Positions 56,584 to 64,000 of a stretch of 64,000 nucleotides of DNA are shown one piece after another. Under the pieces are notes generated by a model. That model ran no database searches. It was not told the origin of the DNA and saw nothing but the letters and a program-made list of their open reading frames with translations. Origin of the DNA: Sphingomonas sp. SORGH_AS_0950 (GTDB lineage Bacteria; Pseudomonadota; Alphaproteobacteria; Sphingomonadales; Sphingomonadaceae); contig NZ_JAUTAE010000001.1 in assembly GCF_030818415.1 (NCBI RefSeq), positions 436,501-500,500 on the forward strand, written 5' to 3'. Numbering within the stretch: position 1 is the first letter of the stretch; each line of letters starts with the position of its first letter. Made by a program: the position numbers and the translations under genes.

Positions 56584-58485
56584 ATGCGTCTTCCCGTTGC
56601 CCTGCTTCTTGCGTCGTCTCTCGCTTCTCCGGTGCAGGCGGCCGTCCATCGCTATGGCGGCCTGACCCTCGCGCCGTCGGGTGGCGAGGTGGCCACGATC
56701 GAGCTGGATGGCGGCACGCATCCGGCCGTCGTGCTGCGCAATGCCGGGGACGGACGGGTGGTGCGCCGGGTCGATCCTTGCGCGACGTGCAGCTATTCGG
56801 GGCTGACCTTCACGCCCAAGGGGGACGGCGTGGCCTTTCTCGCGCGCGACCGGGATCGGGGCGTCGTGACCCTGATGATCGCGCGCGGTGACGGGGTACG
56901 CCCGGTCGCGACCGTGGAGGGGCTGGCCTCGACCCCACGCTTCTCGCCCGATGGCAAGCGCGTGGCGATGCTCATCACGCTGGGCGCGACCAAGGATATC
57001 GGCGCGACCCAGGCGGGCGCGCGGCAGGTCGGGGAGATCGGCGTCGCCAATGACGAACAGCGTCTGGCCATCGTGCCGGTAGGAGAGGGGGCGATCGTCA
57101 AGGCGATGCCGCTGTCGCCGCAGGGCCGCTATATCTACGAATATGACTGGACCCCCGACGGGAGAGCGCTGGTCGTGACCTCGGCGCTCGGCAATGGCGA
57201 TGCGAACTGGTGGGTGGCGACGCTCGACCGGGTGGATGCCACCACCGGCGCGGTCGCGGCGATCGCCAAGCCGTCGACCCAGATCAACATGCCGCGCGTC
57301 TCGCCCGATGGGAAGACGGTCGCCTATATCGGCGGGCTGATGAGCGATTTCGGTTCGATCGGCGGCGATGTCTGGACGGTGCCGCTGGCCGGGGGCACGC
57401 CGACCGACCAGACCAAGGGACAGCCGATCACCTTCACCTCGCTGGCCTGGACCAAGGGCGGGCTGCGCGCCGCGACGCTGCGCAACGACCAGATGGGGGC
57501 CGTCGCCATCGAGCCCGGTCGCGCCCCACGTCCGCTATTCGCGCGGCCGGTGGGTCTCTCCGCCGGGGACGGCCGGATCGCCTGGGATGCGAAGGGCGAA
57601 ATGGCCGCCAGCGTCGTCGAGGACTTCACCCATGCGCCCGCCATCTATGCGGGGCCTGCCACCGCCTTGCGCCAGATCACCCATGACAATGACGCCGCAC
57701 AGCCCGCCGTCCAGGCGCGCAGCGTGACCTGGACGAACGAGGGCTTCACCGTCCAGGGTTGGCTGTTGTCGCCGCTGTCCGCGCGGCCCGGCGTGAAGGC
57801 CCCGATGATCGTGCAGGTCCATGGCGGTCCGGCGGCGGCCAGCACGCCGCGCTTCATCGAGAAGGGGTTGGCCAGCGCGTTCGAGGATGCGGGCTATTAT
57901 CGCTTCCTCCCCAATCCGCGAGGCTCCTATGGTCAGGGCGAGGCCTTCACCGCCGCCAACAAGCGCGACTTTGGCGGCGGCGACCTGCGCGATATCCTGG
58001 CGGGGGTCGATGCGGTCGAGAAGCTGGCCCCGGTCGACGATGCGCGGCTGGGCCTGACCGGCTGTTCCTATGGCGGCTTCATGGCGATGTGGGCGAATAC
58101 CCAGACCAATCGCTTCAAGGCGATCGTGGCGGGCGCCGGGCTGTCCGACTGGGTGAGCTATTACGGGACCAACGGCATCAACACCTGGATGATCCCCTAT
58201 TTCGGCAAGTCGGTCTATGACGACTACAAGGCCTATGAGGACGTCTCGGCGGTCTATCACGTCAAGACCGCACGCACCCCGACCTTCATCTATGTCGGCG
58301 AGCGCGATATCGAGGTGCCGCCGACCCAGTCGGTAGAATGGTGGAATGCGCTGAAAAGCCAGGACGTGCCGACCAGCCTCGTCATCTATCCCGATGCCGG
58401 ACATTGCGTGCCGACCCAGGCGGGCGATGTGATGAACCGGCAACTGGCATGGTTCGGCAAATATCTGGGCCAGTCCCAGCGCTGA
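56584..58485 (+). CDS. S9-family prolyl oligopeptidase-like peptidase
   Basis: A 633-residue exported serine peptidase. Signal peptide (RLPVALLLASSLASPVQA), an N-terminal beta-propeller (~20-365), then an alpha/beta-hydrolase domain with nucleophile S495 in GCSYGGF, charge-relay aspartate in GERDIEVPP and histidine in DAGHCVP. It should cut short peptides in the periplasm. A ribosome-binding AAGGA precedes the ATG. It is not linked to the YihY gene except by direction, being 97 nt away. Confidence 0.9.
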   Translation: MRLPVALLLASSLASPVQAAVHRYGGLTLAPSGGEVATIELDGGTHPAVVLRNAGDGRVVRRVDPCATCSYSGLTFTPKGDGVAFLARDRDRGVVTLMIARGDGVRPVATVEGLASTPRFSPDGKRVAMLITLGATKDIGATQAGARQVGEIGVANDEQRLAIVPVGEGAIVKAMPLSPQGRYIYEYDWTPDGRALVVTSALGNGDANWWVATLDRVDATTGAVAAIAKPSTQINMPRVSPDGKTVAYIGGLMSDFGSIGGDVWTVPLAGGTPTDQTKGQPITFTSLAWTKGGLRAATLRNDQMGAVAIEPGRAPRPLFARPVGLSAGDGRIAWDAKGEMAASVVEDFTHAPAIYAGPATALRQITHDNDAAQPAVQARSVTWTNEGFTVQGWLLSPLSARPGVKAPMIVQVHGGPAAASTPRFIEKGLASAFEDAGYYRFLPNPRGSYGQGEAFTAANKRDFGGGDLRDILAGVDAVEKLAPVDDARLGLTGCSYGGFMAMWANTQTNRFKAIVAGAGLSDWVSYYGTNGINTWMIPYFGKSVYDDYKAYEDVSAVYHVKTARTPTFIYVGERDIEVPPTQSVEWWNALKSQDVPTSLVIYPDAGHCVPTQAGDVMNRQLAWFGKYLGQSQR

Positions 58486-58522
58486 CCGCCCGCCCCGCCA
58501 GCCGAGGGACGGAGCGGAGATG

Positions 58523-58544
58523 GCCCCCGCCACCAGGCGGGGGC
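58523..58544. terminator. bidirectional terminator hairpin
   Basis: Arms GCCCCCGCC and GGCGGGGGC with a 4-nt ACCA loop lie between the convergent peptidase and OmpA-like genes. It is compact and very GC-rich; T-tracts are weak. Confidence 0.75.
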
Positions 58545-58549
58545 GTCGT

Positions 58550-59179
58550 TCAGGACGGCGTGGCCGGTATCGGCTCGGCGGGTTTCGGGGGCAGGTCCAC
58601 CTTGATCTCGACGCGGCGGTTCTTGTCGCGTCCTTCCGGATCGTCCGATCCGTCGGGCTTGCGGTTGGGCGCGACGGGGTTGGCCTCGCCCATGGCGATG
58701 ACGGTGATCCGGTCGGCGGCGGTGCCCTTTTCGACCAGATAGTCCCGCACCGCCTCGGCCCGGCGGCGCGAGGCGATCAGGTTGGACGCGTCGGAGCCGT
58801 GGGAATCGCTATGGCCCCAGATCGTGATCGCACCGCCCATGCCGAAGACGGGGTCAGCGATCAACGCGTCGATCTGCGCAAGCCCCTTGTCATCGGGCTT
58901 GGCGCCCTTGGCGGGGAAGGCGATGGTCAGGTCGATCGGCTCGGGCGTCGGCGATGGGGTGGGGGCGGGTTCGATGTCCGGGCGGATGATCGATTTGGTC
59001 TCCACCTGCTCGTTCGCCATCGCGCTATTGTCCGGCGATGCCGTATTGGCGACGGGTTCGGCCTGCGCGGTGTCGTTCGCGGGCGCCGGGCCCGCTGGCT
59101 GACAGGCGGCGATGCCCAGCGCGAGGGTCATCGCCGCGAGCGATTGCGCGGCCCGTTCGTTCAGCCTCTTAGTCGTCAT
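58550..59179 (-). CDS. OmpA-family lipoprotein
   Basis: A 209-residue lipoprotein. A lipobox LGIAAC gives an N-terminal lipid-anchored Cys, then a Pro/Ala-rich linker (~30-85), then an OmpA-like peptidoglycan-binding domain (ITIWGHSDSHGSDASNLIAS, RRRAEAVRDYLVEKG, NRRVEIKVDL). It should tether the outer membrane to the wall. Its ATG overlaps the antiporter stop by 4 nt, so it is translated behind the antiporter gene, an uncommon pairing. Confidence 0.9.
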   Translation of the reverse strand: MTTKRLNERAAQSLAAMTLALGIAACQPAGPAPANDTAQAEPVANTASPDNSAMANEQVETKSIIRPDIEPAPTPSPTPEPIDLTIAFPAKGAKPDDKGLAQIDALIADPVFGMGGAITIWGHSDSHGSDASNLIASRRRAEAVRDYLVEKGTAADRITVIAMGEANPVAPNRKPDGSDDPEGRDKNRRVEIKVDLPPKPAEPIPATPS

Positions 59180-61011
59180 GCGACAGCCTCTCCATTCTGG
59201 AATTGCAGTCTAGCCTCCGGATCCGCGTGGCGCGAGGGTCCATAGGACACGACGATGTCGCCCTTTTGCGGCATGGGCCGCGCGGCATGGGTGAAGAAGC
59301 GGATGCGGCCGTCCTTGCGCAGGACGAATAGCATGTCCGCCTCGTCGGGCAGCGCCGAGCGGGCATGGTCGAAGTTGAACTGCTCGCTGATCCGGGTGCT
59401 GCGGAAGGTCCAGCCCGCCGCCTCGCGCCGCAAAATATCCTCGACTCCGTGCCCGGCGGTGAACATGGCGCGCCCGCGCAAGGCGCCCGGCAGGCTGCGA
59501 TGGTCATGATCGTCGCCGCTGCCGCCCAGCTGATAGACCGAATCCCGGCCGATATGATGGGCGAACTCGCTGCAGACCAGCGCGTTATAGGCCTCGTTCT
59601 CGGTGGTGGCGACCAGCACCTGGAACTGGCTGAGGTCCAGCCGTTCCTCCGTCGCTTCCGCCAGCAGCTCGCCATGATAGGTCGCGATCCCGACCTGCCG
59701 CGCGGCTGACAGCCGCTGCCAGCTCGAATCCGTGATGCTGACCGGCAGTCCCAGCGACTGGATCTGGCGGGCCAGCGCGATGCTCCACGGCGTGCTGCCG
59801 ACGATCAGCAGCCCTTTCTGCATCGCGCCCGTGACCTTCAGCCAGCGCGCGACGAAGCGGATGCTGAACCCATGGGCAATGATCGTCGCGACGACGACGG
59901 CAAAGGACAAAGTGACGAGGATATTGCCGTTGCCATAGCCAAGCTGGTCGAGCCGCAGCGCGAACAGCCCCGACACGGCCACCGCGACCACACCGCGCGG
60001 GGCGATCCACGCCACCAGCAGCCGCTCGTTCCAGGGGATCTTGCTGAAGGCCAGCGCGATCAGCACGGTCGCCGGACGCACCAGAAACAGCAGCGCGAGC
60101 AGGAAGGCGGCGAACCGCCACTCGAACAGGCGCAGCACCTCGAAATTCAGCGAGGCCGACAGAATGACGAACACACCGGAGATCAGCAGGACGGTGACAT
60201 TCTCCTTGAACGGATGAATGTCGCGCAGCGAGTCCAGCCGCATATTGGCGACCGCGACGCCCATGACCGTGACCGCCAGCAGGCCCGTCTCCTGCTGGAT
60301 CAGGTTGGACAGGACGAAGGTGCCGATGACCGCGACCAGCAGGACCGGCGCCTTCAGATATTCGGGCACATGGCCGCGCGGAAAGGCCCAGGCGATCGCG
60401 CGGGCCATCGCATAGCCGATCAGGCCGGACACCACGGCCGCACCGAGCAGCGCTACGACCACCGAAATCAGGGTTCCGCCCTGGTCGACGCGCCGGAGAT
60501 ATTCATAGGTAATGACCGCACATAGCGCACCGAACGGATCGTTGACGATCGCTTCCCATTTCAGGATCGCGCGGGGCCGCGCCGCGATGTTGCTTTGGCG
60601 AAGCAGGGGGATGACGACGGTGGGGCCGGTCACGACCAGGATGCCCGCGAACAATATCGCCACCGGCCAGACCAGCCCCGCGACATAATAGCAGGCCAGC
60701 GCCCCCAGCACCCAGCCGAGCGGGATGCCGATCATCATCAGCCGGGTCACGGCGCCCTCGGTCTTGCGCAACTCGCGGAAATTGAGGCTGAGGCCCCCCT
60801 CGAACAGGATCAGCGCGACCGCGACCGATATCATCGGCTCCAGCAATTCGCCGAAGATTTGTTCGGGAACGATCAGCCCGGTGATCGGCCCGGCAATGAC
60901 CCCCGCCGCCAGCATCAGGGCGATGGCGGGCCATCCCGTTCGCCAGGCAATCCATTGCGCACCGATCCCCAGGACACCGATCAATGCGAAGACAAGCGCG
61001 TGTTGTTCCAT
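59176..61011 (-). CDS. CPA-type cation:proton antiporter with TrkA-N-like tail
   Basis: A 611-residue inner-membrane antiporter. About 12 helices form a CPA1/NhaP-like transporter (~1-390; LFEGGLSLNFRELRK, VTGPTVVIPLLRQS, VNDPFGALCAV). A cytoplasmic tail (~400-611) has a TrkA-N/Rossmann-like part (GLLIVGSTPWSIALARQIQ, VLVATTENEAYNALV) and a TrkA-C-like end. It probably exchanges K+ or Na+ for protons under nucleotide control. The start at 61011 is chosen from the first hydrophobic helix; the frame is open 20 codons upstream. OmpA-like lipoprotein overlap at its 3' end. Confidence 0.9.
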   Translation of the reverse strand: MEQHALVFALIGVLGIGAQWIAWRTGWPAIALMLAAGVIAGPITGLIVPEQIFGELLEPMISVAVALILFEGGLSLNFRELRKTEGAVTRLMMIGIPLGWVLGALACYYVAGLVWPVAILFAGILVVTGPTVVIPLLRQSNIAARPRAILKWEAIVNDPFGALCAVITYEYLRRVDQGGTLISVVVALLGAAVVSGLIGYAMARAIAWAFPRGHVPEYLKAPVLLVAVIGTFVLSNLIQQETGLLAVTVMGVAVANMRLDSLRDIHPFKENVTVLLISGVFVILSASLNFEVLRLFEWRFAAFLLALLFLVRPATVLIALAFSKIPWNERLLVAWIAPRGVVAVAVSGLFALRLDQLGYGNGNILVTLSFAVVVATIIAHGFSIRFVARWLKVTGAMQKGLLIVGSTPWSIALARQIQSLGLPVSITDSSWQRLSAARQVGIATYHGELLAEATEERLDLSQFQVLVATTENEAYNALVCSEFAHHIGRDSVYQLGGSGDDHDHRSLPGALRGRAMFTAGHGVEDILRREAAGWTFRSTRISEQFNFDHARSALPDEADMLFVLRKDGRIRFFTHAARPMPQKGDIVVSYGPSRHADPEARLQFQNGEAVA

Positions 61012-61110
61012 AGGGCCACTTAACACCCGGATACGGCAAAGGTAACCGCAGCGCCCGCCGATGCATCGCACTTGCCCCCCGGTCCGCCGGGCGGTCGCGC
61101 GTATGAAGGG

Positions 61111-61701
61111 TCAATAGGGTGGCGCGATGCGGGCCCGATGTTCGCGCGCGGCCGCCGCCCACCAGCGCAGATCGTCGGCAAAGCGCGGAAAGGCCTTGGT
61201 CAGCGCGGCCCCGCCCTCGCCAGTCGGCTGCCCCTGGCCGTCCAGCGCATGGCCGATGCCGCCGACCGCCAGCGTGCTCGACACGACGACCATCCCCATT
61301 TCCGACAGCGTGCCGTGCCATGCGACGCTGGCATGGGCGCCCGCGAGCCGCCCCGCCGAATAGCTGGCGATGGCGGCCGGACGCCAATACCATTCCTCCA
61401 GGAAGTGATCGGTCAGATTCTTCAGGCCCGGCTGTTGGCCCCAATTATATTCGCCGGTCACGAAGACGAAGGCATCGGCGCTGCGGATTTTGGCCGCCAG
61501 TCGCTCCATCGCCTCGGGTGCCTCGCCCGCAGGATATTCCTTGTACATCCGGTCGAGCATCGGCAGGCCGACTGCTTGGGCGTCGATCAGTTCGGCCTCC
61601 GCGCCCCGTTCGCCGAACGCCCGGACCAGATAGTCGGCCAGGCGAATGCCCTGCCGGTCGGACCGGTACGAACCGTAGAAGATCAGGATAGTATCCGCCA
61701 T
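61111..61701 (-). CDS. NADPH-dependent FMN reductase
   Basis: A 196-residue flavodoxin-like enzyme. It has the FMN-binding FYGSYRSDRQGIRLADYLV near the N-terminus, and FVFVTGEYNWGQQPGLKNLTD, typical of NADPH-dependent FMN/quinone reductases. It would reduce FMN or quinones in the cytoplasm. It is 99 nt from the antiporter and probably independent. Confidence 0.9.
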   Translation of the reverse strand: MADTILIFYGSYRSDRQGIRLADYLVRAFGERGAEAELIDAQAVGLPMLDRMYKEYPAGEAPEAMERLAAKIRSADAFVFVTGEYNWGQQPGLKNLTDHFLEEWYWRPAAIASYSAGRLAGAHASVAWHGTLSEMGMVVVSSTLAVGGIGHALDGQGQPTGEGGAALTKAFPRFADDLRWWAAAAREHRARIAPPY

Positions 61702-61755
61702 CGCGCACCTCGCGGCCCGATCATGGCCGTATGAGATGATCCCGGCAAGCCACTC

Positions 61756-63561
61756 TTATCCCCTGATATATCGCGTCACATTGGCGGCCAGCACGTCCAG
61801 GGGTACATTGCCGCCGTCCACCACCGCCTGATCGAAGTCGCGCAGGTCGTAGCGGGTACCGAGCGCGGCCTTGGCCCGGTCGCGCTGGGCGACGATTTCT
61901 GCGCGTCCGACCTCATAGCCACAGGCTTGGCCCGGCCATGCGCAATAGCGGTCGACCTCGCTCACCGCGTTGCTGCGCGGCAGGCCGGTGGCGGCGATGA
62001 ACTCGGCCAGCGCCTTGTCGCGCGACCAGCCGAGCGCATGGATGCCGGTATCGACGATCAACCGCACCGCGCGCCATGCCAGCCCCATCAGATAGCCCAG
62101 CCGCCCGGCGGGGTCGTCGCGGTACATGCCCAGCTCGTCGGCAAGCTGTTCGGCATAGAGGGCCCACCCCTCCGAATAGGCGTTGAACGCCAGGATCGAG
62201 CGGATCAGCGGCAGTTGCTGGGCATATTCGCCCTGCCAGACATGGCCCGGTATCCCCTCGTGATAGACCAGATCGGGAATGGTGACGCGGTTGTGGATCG
62301 ACGGGTCGCCCAGATTGACCCAGACCTTGCCCGGTTCGCGTCCGTCGATCGTGCCGGGCCCGCCATAGGCCGCCGGTGCGCCCGGTTCCTGTGCCGGGGG
62401 CATGCGGCGGATTTCCAGGTGCCCGCGCGCCAGACGGCGGAACGCTTCGGGCAGGCGGGGGCGGATCGCGTCGATCCGGCCCTGCATATAGGCGATGATC
62501 TCGCGCCGTCCCGCGTCGCCATCCGGGAAGCCGATGCCGGGGCGACGCTGATAGGCCATGGTGCGCTCGGCGACGCTGCCCTGGGTCAGTCCCGCCTGGC
62601 GCAGGATCGCATCCATCTGCGCCTGCAGATCGGCCAGCCGCGCGCGGCCCATGGCGTGCAGCTCGGTCGCGCTGCGCCGTGTCGTCGTGCCCGCGCGCAG
62701 GCCCCATGCATACCATTCGGGGCCGTGCGGGCGGCTGTTCATCCCCGCCGCATCGGTCGCCACCGCCCGCTGCGCGCGCAATTCGGTCAGCTGTCGCTCC
62801 AGCGCGGGCATGATCGCGGCGCGGACGATCCGTGCCGCCTGCGCGGTCCAGTCGCCGGGGATGGCGGCCGTCTTGCGCGCCAGCGGACCGATCAGCGGTC
62901 CGTCGCTCTTCGCCGCCTCCGCGATCGTGCCGGTCATCCCCGCGATCGTCTTGTCGAGCAGGAAGGAGGGCGGCACGACGCCCTGCTGGCGCGCCTGGCG
63001 GATACGCGTCGTCTCGCCGTCCAGCTGGGCGGGCATGGCGGCGAGGCGGGCCAGATAGGCTTCGGCATCCGCCTTGTCGCGGACCGGCTGGTCGCCATCG
63101 AGCAACTGCGGCACGTCCAGCCACGCCCCGACATTCTGGATCACGGCATAGGGCGTGTTGCGCCAGTCGCCGATGGTCGCCACGCCATAGGGCAGGGCCA
63201 TGCCGTCCAGCGCGGTGCGAAAGGCGGTCTCGACCACCGCCAGGCTGGTCGCGGTCGCGGCATCCAGGCCGGTTCGCGGCACCCGCGCCAGATCGCGCAG
63301 GCCCTCGCCAAGAAAACGCTGCCGCGCCGCCACGCCCGCAGGCGAGCGATCCTCCAGCCTGCGCCGCAGCCCGGCATGCTCGCCGGTATCGACACCCAGA
63401 CTGGTCGCCCGCTCCGGCGCCAGCGCCAGCAGCTGCCAGGCCAGCCGGTCGAGCAGTGCGCCTGCGTCGCCGGTCGCGGCGGCCCGTCCCTGGGTCGAGG
63501 CCGTGACGGAAACGGCGCCGAGCCCGATCAGCGTGTCGCGGCGGGAAATAGCTCTGTTCAT
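61756..63561 (-). CDS. DUF885 family exported protein (metallopeptidase-like)
   Basis: A 601-residue protein, with a signal peptide beginning MNRAISRRDTLIGLGAVSVT (RRDTLIG suggests Tat export). The family hallmark HEGIPGH is present at about two thirds of its length, with the downstream NAYSEGWALYAEQLADELG as the third metal ligand. DUF885 proteins are predicted zinc peptidases, little studied. The start at 63561 places the signal peptide at the N-terminus; the frame continues upstream. Confidence 0.88.
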   Translation of the reverse strand: MNRAISRRDTLIGLGAVSVTASTQGRAAATGDAGALLDRLAWQLLALAPERATSLGVDTGEHAGLRRRLEDRSPAGVAARQRFLGEGLRDLARVPRTGLDAATATSLAVVETAFRTALDGMALPYGVATIGDWRNTPYAVIQNVGAWLDVPQLLDGDQPVRDKADAEAYLARLAAMPAQLDGETTRIRQARQQGVVPPSFLLDKTIAGMTGTIAEAAKSDGPLIGPLARKTAAIPGDWTAQAARIVRAAIMPALERQLTELRAQRAVATDAAGMNSRPHGPEWYAWGLRAGTTTRRSATELHAMGRARLADLQAQMDAILRQAGLTQGSVAERTMAYQRRPGIGFPDGDAGRREIIAYMQGRIDAIRPRLPEAFRRLARGHLEIRRMPPAQEPGAPAAYGGPGTIDGREPGKVWVNLGDPSIHNRVTIPDLVYHEGIPGHVWQGEYAQQLPLIRSILAFNAYSEGWALYAEQLADELGMYRDDPAGRLGYLMGLAWRAVRLIVDTGIHALGWSRDKALAEFIAATGLPRSNAVSEVDRYCAWPGQACGYEVGRAEIVAQRDRAKAALGTRYDLRDFDQAVVDGGNVPLDVLAANVTRYIRG

Positions 63562-63756
63562 TCCCGATAGATGACCGGCCTGCGGCGCGGCGTCAAATGA
63601 CACCGGCCTGACAGGTCGGCAGCGCGGTTCCGGCGCCTTCCACAAAAATTTCAGGACCCCGTCCCCCTGACGATCGGTTCAGCTTGGCGTAGGGTTGCGT
63701 CGTGCATGGGGCGTTCCTGCGACGACATTGGACTGAATAGGGGCTATCACACCAAC

Positions 63757-64000
63757 ATGACCGTATCGCGTTTTTCCGTCTCCGGCCAATCGGTCGCCCG
63801 GCTTCTGGCCACCCTTGCGACCGGCACGCTGGTCGCGGCGCCCGTGATGGCGCAGATCGCACCGCCGCCCGTCATGGTGCCCGCGCCCTCGACCCAGACG
63901 CCCCCCGGCGCGACCGTTCAGCCCGTGCCCCAGGCTGTGCCGCCCAGCATCGTCGCGCCGGTGGCGATGCCCAGCCTGACCGATGCCCAGGCGCACCAGC
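63757..64000 (+). CDS. exported protein, partial (3' end outside the window)
   Basis: The first 81 codons are open to the window edge. A signal peptide (FSVSGQSVARLLATLATGTL then VAAPVMAQ) precedes a Pro/Val/Ala-rich linker (APPPVMVPAPSTQTPPG) and SLTDAQAHQ. The rest is outside the window, so function is not identifiable; a periplasmic enzyme with a Pro-rich N-terminal linker is likely. Confidence 0.7.
   Translation, partial: MTVSRFSVSGQSVARLLATLATGTLVAAPVMAQIAPPPVMVPAPSTQTPPGATVQPVPQAVPPSIVAPVAMPSLTDAQAHQ

Noticed and set aside
63679..63996. A minus-strand frame at the right edge
   Set aside because: The plus strand here has a clear signal peptide and Pro-rich linker starting at 63757; the minus frame is Gly/His/Arg-rich without motifs.
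1..64000. CRISPR arrays, tRNA or rRNA genes, insertion sequences, integrase or phage genes
   Set aside because: No regularly spaced repeats, cloverleaf-like or rRNA sequence, transposase, integrase or long terminal inverted repeats were seen.

Overview
This is a high-GC, gene-dense chromosomal segment from an alphaproteobacterium, most likely a sphingomonad (Sphingomonas or a close relative). The assignment is inferred from the very high GC, the number of TonB-dependent outer-membrane receptors (five in 36 kb plus a sixth near 50 kb), the GPH-type symporter and phytase-like esterase partners, the single fructose PTS with a IIA-HPr-EI fusion, and frequent ATGA/GTGA gene overlaps. There are no rRNA or tRNA genes, CRISPR arrays or recognisable insertion sequences.

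Layout. 0-9 kb: a fructose module. fruB-fruK-fruA (minus strand) diverges from a LacI-family regulator, fbp and an OprB-type porin (plus strand). Three near-identical palindromes (core GAAAACGTTTTC) lie before fruB, against the regulator start codon and before the porin, and define a local regulon. 9-16 kb: a hypothetical protein, an SDR oxidoreductase, an M14 metallopeptidase and a convergent three-gene ABC exporter-type operon; the last two carry the same 12-mer upstream. 16-21 kb: a TonB receptor, an MFS symporter and a TauD-type dioxygenase in one operon, preceded by a 19-codon Cys-containing leader peptide with a hairpin.

21-29 kb is the most unusual region. ECF sigma, FecR, STN-type TonB receptor, hemophilin-like secreted protein, Slam (DUF560, type XI secretion) and a dedicated TonB run in one direction, under palindromic boxes that look iron-responsive. 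It reads as a complete secrete-capture-import-signal system for haem or a similar ligand. 29-38 kb: an FKBP isomerase, two further TonB receptors (one sharing a 14-mer with the iron-type box), a phytase-like esterase and a large-subunit catalase. 38.8-42.1 kb: four translationally coupled genes (GT2 glycosyltransferase, acyl-CoA-dehydrogenase-like protein, PIG-L deacetylase, SAM methyltransferase) forming an uncharacterised biosynthetic cassette. 42.1-46.4 kb: a TPP riboswitch followed by a TonB receptor, an APH-family kinase and a PnuC/PnuT transporter, i.e. a thiamin salvage operon. 46.5-64 kb: a large hybrid histidine kinase, a long TonB receptor with a strong terminator, an AI-2E-type permease overlapping a YihY/BrkB protein, an S9 peptidase, an OmpA-like lipoprotein overlapping a CPA-type antiporter, an FMN reductase, a DUF885 protein, and the 5' end of a secreted-protein gene cut by the window edge.

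The theme is nutrient scavenging across the outer membrane, with regulatory elements (operators, iron-type boxes, leader peptide, riboswitch) largely readable from the sequence. Start codons were chosen from ribosome-binding sites, overlaps and family N-termini and may shift by some codons. Long antisense reading frames opposite the real genes are treated as high-GC shadows.
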